From contig SLMJ01000383.1 of NCBI GenBank assembly GCA_007133615.1, positions 1-34,537 on the forward strand: 34,537 nucleotides of DNA, written 5' to 3'. Shown in pieces: positions 33,195-34,537 of the stretch; the stretch's first letter is position 1, and the number at the start of each line of letters is the position of its first letter. Source of the DNA: Thermomicrobiaceae bacterium (GTDB taxonomy: Bacteria > Chloroflexota > Chloroflexia > Thermomicrobiales > Thermomicrobiaceae). The translations under genes were made by a program, and so were the position numbers. A model generated the notes under the pieces. That model saw only the letters and a list, made by a program, of their open reading frames with translations, did no database searches and was not told the origin of the DNA.

Positions 33195-33728
33195 GTGAGT
33201 ATGAATGAAGAGCAAACGATGCGCAAAACCCGCCCGTTCGATCCCGACGATCTCGACAGGCAGATCATCCGGCTGCTCCGGGCAGATGGCCGACGCAGTA
33301 ATCGGGAGATCGCCCGGACGCTGGATGTGCCTGAAGCGACCGTCCGCTACCGCGTTCGCCGCCTGATCGAGTCGAACATTCTCCGGATTACGGCCTCAGT
33401 CGATCCCGAACATCTGGGCTACGGACTGACCGCCGTGATCAGCGTCCAGGTGGAACCGAACCGGATCAACGCTGTTGCCGAAGAGATCTCTGCCATGCCG
33501 GAAGTGATGTGGGTTGCGATTACCGCCGGAGCACACGATATTATGCTCATGGGCTCCTTCCGGAATCAGGAAGAGATGTTTGCCTTCCTGACGGACCGGT
33601 TGGCACAGATCGATGGCACCTATCGAACGGAGACATCCGTTGCGCTGCGAATCATGAAGAAGCAGCACGAATGGGCCTCGGATCTGACCACCCGGGTGGA
33701 GACCGGACTACCAGTCGCGGCCGAGTAG
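33195..33728 (+). CDS. Lrp/AsnC-family transcriptional regulator
   Basis: A 177-aa feast/famine regulator. The N-terminal helix-turn-helix covers about 18-62 (DDLDRQIIRLLRADGRRSNREI in part, DVPEATVRYRVRRL as recognition helix). The C-terminal RAM ligand-binding domain covers about 78-160, with the GAHDIMLMGSF segment that lines the amino-acid effector site. Such proteins form octameric discs and respond to amino acids. The start is GTG 33195 because GGAGGA lies 8 nt upstream; the ATG at 33201 would be 14 nt away. It precedes the kinase gene by 39 bp on the same strand, so it may regulate it, and amino-acid genes nearby are plausible targets. Confidence 0.93.
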   Translation: MSMNEEQTMRKTRPFDPDDLDRQIIRLLRADGRRSNREIARTLDVPEATVRYRVRRLIESNILRITASVDPEHLGYGLTAVISVQVEPNRINAVAEEISAMPEVMWVAITAGAHDIMLMGSFRNQEEMFAFLTDRLAQIDGTYRTETSVALRIMKKQHEWASDLTTRVETGLPVAAE

Positions 33729-33767
33729 ACCGGCTCAGATCTCGGCAACCAGGAAAGGCGGGAACTG

Positions 33768-34537
33768 TTGACCAGCCTGGACATATTCACCTTCGGCGAG
33801 TCGATGATCCGGTTGAGCTCGCCGATCGGTCAGCGGATCGAGACTGTGCAGTCGCTCGATGTCCGGATCGGCGGGACCGAATCGAACCTCTCGATTGCAC
33901 TCGCCCGGCTCGGCCGAAAGGTCGTCTGGACGTCCGTATTGCCAGTAAATCCGCTCGGACAGCGGCTGGCCCGGGAGTTGAACTGGCATGGTGTCGACAC
34001 CAGCACGGTCACCTGGGTCGAAGGTGAGCGGATGGGTGTCTATTTCCTCGACACCGGCAGCGCGCCACGTCCGACGCAGGTCCTCTACGACCGGAAAGAC
34101 TCCGCAGTTGCCCGCTCAACGCCCGATCAGATCGACATGGAGCCGGTTGATCGAGCCCGGATCCTGCACCTCACCGGCATTACCGTCGCAATCAGTGACG
34201 GATGCGCCCGGACGTGTCACGAGTTGATCACGCGGGCAAAGAGCGCCGGGGCGACGTTCAGCTTCGATGTCAACTATCGCAGCCTGCTCTGGAGTCCCGA
34301 GGAGGCACAGGCCGGCCTGAACCCGATATGCGAGCAGGCCGACATCCTCTTCTGCGGCAAAGAGGACGCCGAGACAATCTGGGGCATTTCGGGCGAGCCG
34401 GAAGACGTTGTCCAGGAAATGTATTCCCGCTTCGGAAGCGAAATCACAGTTACGACGCTGGGTGGCGATGGGGCGATTATCCGGATGCCGGATGGTTCTC
34501 TTCGACGGACACCGTCGGTTGACGTCGATATCGTCGA
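33768..34537 (+). CDS. PfkB-family carbohydrate kinase, probably 2-keto-3-deoxygluconate kinase (3' truncated by window)
   Basis: This ORF is missing from the track because it runs off the end; 256 residues are visible of an expected 310-340. The N-terminus MTSLDIFTFGESMIRLSSP and the PfkB signature region GGTESNLSIALARLG (about 35-49) are clear. Next come the lid strands with PTQVLYDRKDSAV, then FDVNYRSLLWSPEEA and FCGKEDAETIWG, both typical of 2-dehydro-3-deoxygluconokinases. It would phosphorylate KDG at the 6-position with ATP in sugar-acid breakdown. The catalytic GAGD motif should lie just past the window, after VDVDIV. The start is TTG 33768, with a GGCGGGA element upstream. The sugar specificity is inferred. 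Confidence 0.9.
   Translation, partial: MTSLDIFTFGESMIRLSSPIGQRIETVQSLDVRIGGTESNLSIALARLGRKVVWTSVLPVNPLGQRLARELNWHGVDTSTVTWVEGERMGVYFLDTGSAPRPTQVLYDRKDSAVARSTPDQIDMEPVDRARILHLTGITVAISDGCARTCHELITRAKSAGATFSFDVNYRSLLWSPEEAQAGLNPICEQADILFCGKEDAETIWGISGEPEDVVQEMYSRFGSEITVTTLGGDGAIIRMPDGSLRRTPSVDVDIV

Noticed and set aside
1-34537. Mobile elements, CRISPR arrays, toxin-antitoxin or phage-defence systems
   Set aside because: No transposase, integrase, spaced repeat array, Cas, restriction or paired toxin-antitoxin genes were seen. Gene content is ordinary metabolism, transport and regulation.

Overview
The window looks like a chromosomal segment of a moderately GC-rich bacterium, most likely a Chloroflexota member near the Thermomicrobia/Sphaerobacter group. 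This is an inference from content: a secreted VQYF..RMEV-type domain I associate with Chloroflexi, a large ATPase-LuxR regulator, an F420-type luciferase-like oxidoreductase, a Tat-exported lipoprotein with a long acidic linker, an AbrB-like tail on an exporter ATPase, and frequent GTG/TTG starts. I could run no database search, so taxonomy is tentative. No tRNA, rRNA, CRISPR array, transposase, integrase or prophage gene was recognised.

Layout. (1) 1-2085, plus strand: the 3' part of a class-III PLP aminotransferase and a rhomboid protease. (2) 2092-8126, minus strand: an oligopeptide/dipeptide ABC importer operon (binding lipoprotein, DppB-like, DppC-like, fused DppD-DppF ATPase) behind a near-consensus promoter at 8346-8375 and a leader of about 210 nt. 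(3) 8527-13176, plus strand: a tight run of a small unknown protein, an Asp-box beta-propeller, a [3Fe-4S]-type ferredoxin and a giant AAA/TPR/LuxR regulator. (4) 13267-14388: a luciferase-like oxidoreductase. (5) 14389-14853: a structured intergenic region with a strong intrinsic terminator, a candidate small RNA and an extended -10 promoter. (6) 14854-22253: a four-gene MacB/LolCDE-like exporter operon (permease, ATPase with AbrB-like tail, ATPase, permease). (7) 22284-25015: an M20 amidohydrolase facing a DHA2-type MFS transporter. (8) 25309-26298: an unrecognised cytoplasmic protein with a charged tail, whose best ribosome-binding site points at an ATC codon. (9) 26299-29349: a G-quadruplex-capable intergenic tract, proC, and a convergent membrane-anchored propeller protein. 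(10) 29708-33012: a GAF histidine kinase and its translationally coupled NarL-type response regulator. (11) 33195-34537: an Lrp/AsnC regulator followed by a PfkB-family kinase (probably 2-keto-3-deoxygluconate kinase) cut by the window end.

How the genes may work together. The importer, the M20 hydrolase, the aminotransferase, ProC and the Lrp regulator fit a lifestyle of taking up peptides or N-carbamoylated amino compounds and recycling amino acids. The exporter, rhomboid protease and two-component system concern the envelope and signalling. The most unusual parts are the 14.4-14.85 kb regulatory region, the two-ATPase/two-permease exporter with its AbrB-like tail, the unrecognised protein at 25.3 kb with a G4-capable tract downstream, and the ferredoxin/propeller/LuxR-ATPase cluster.
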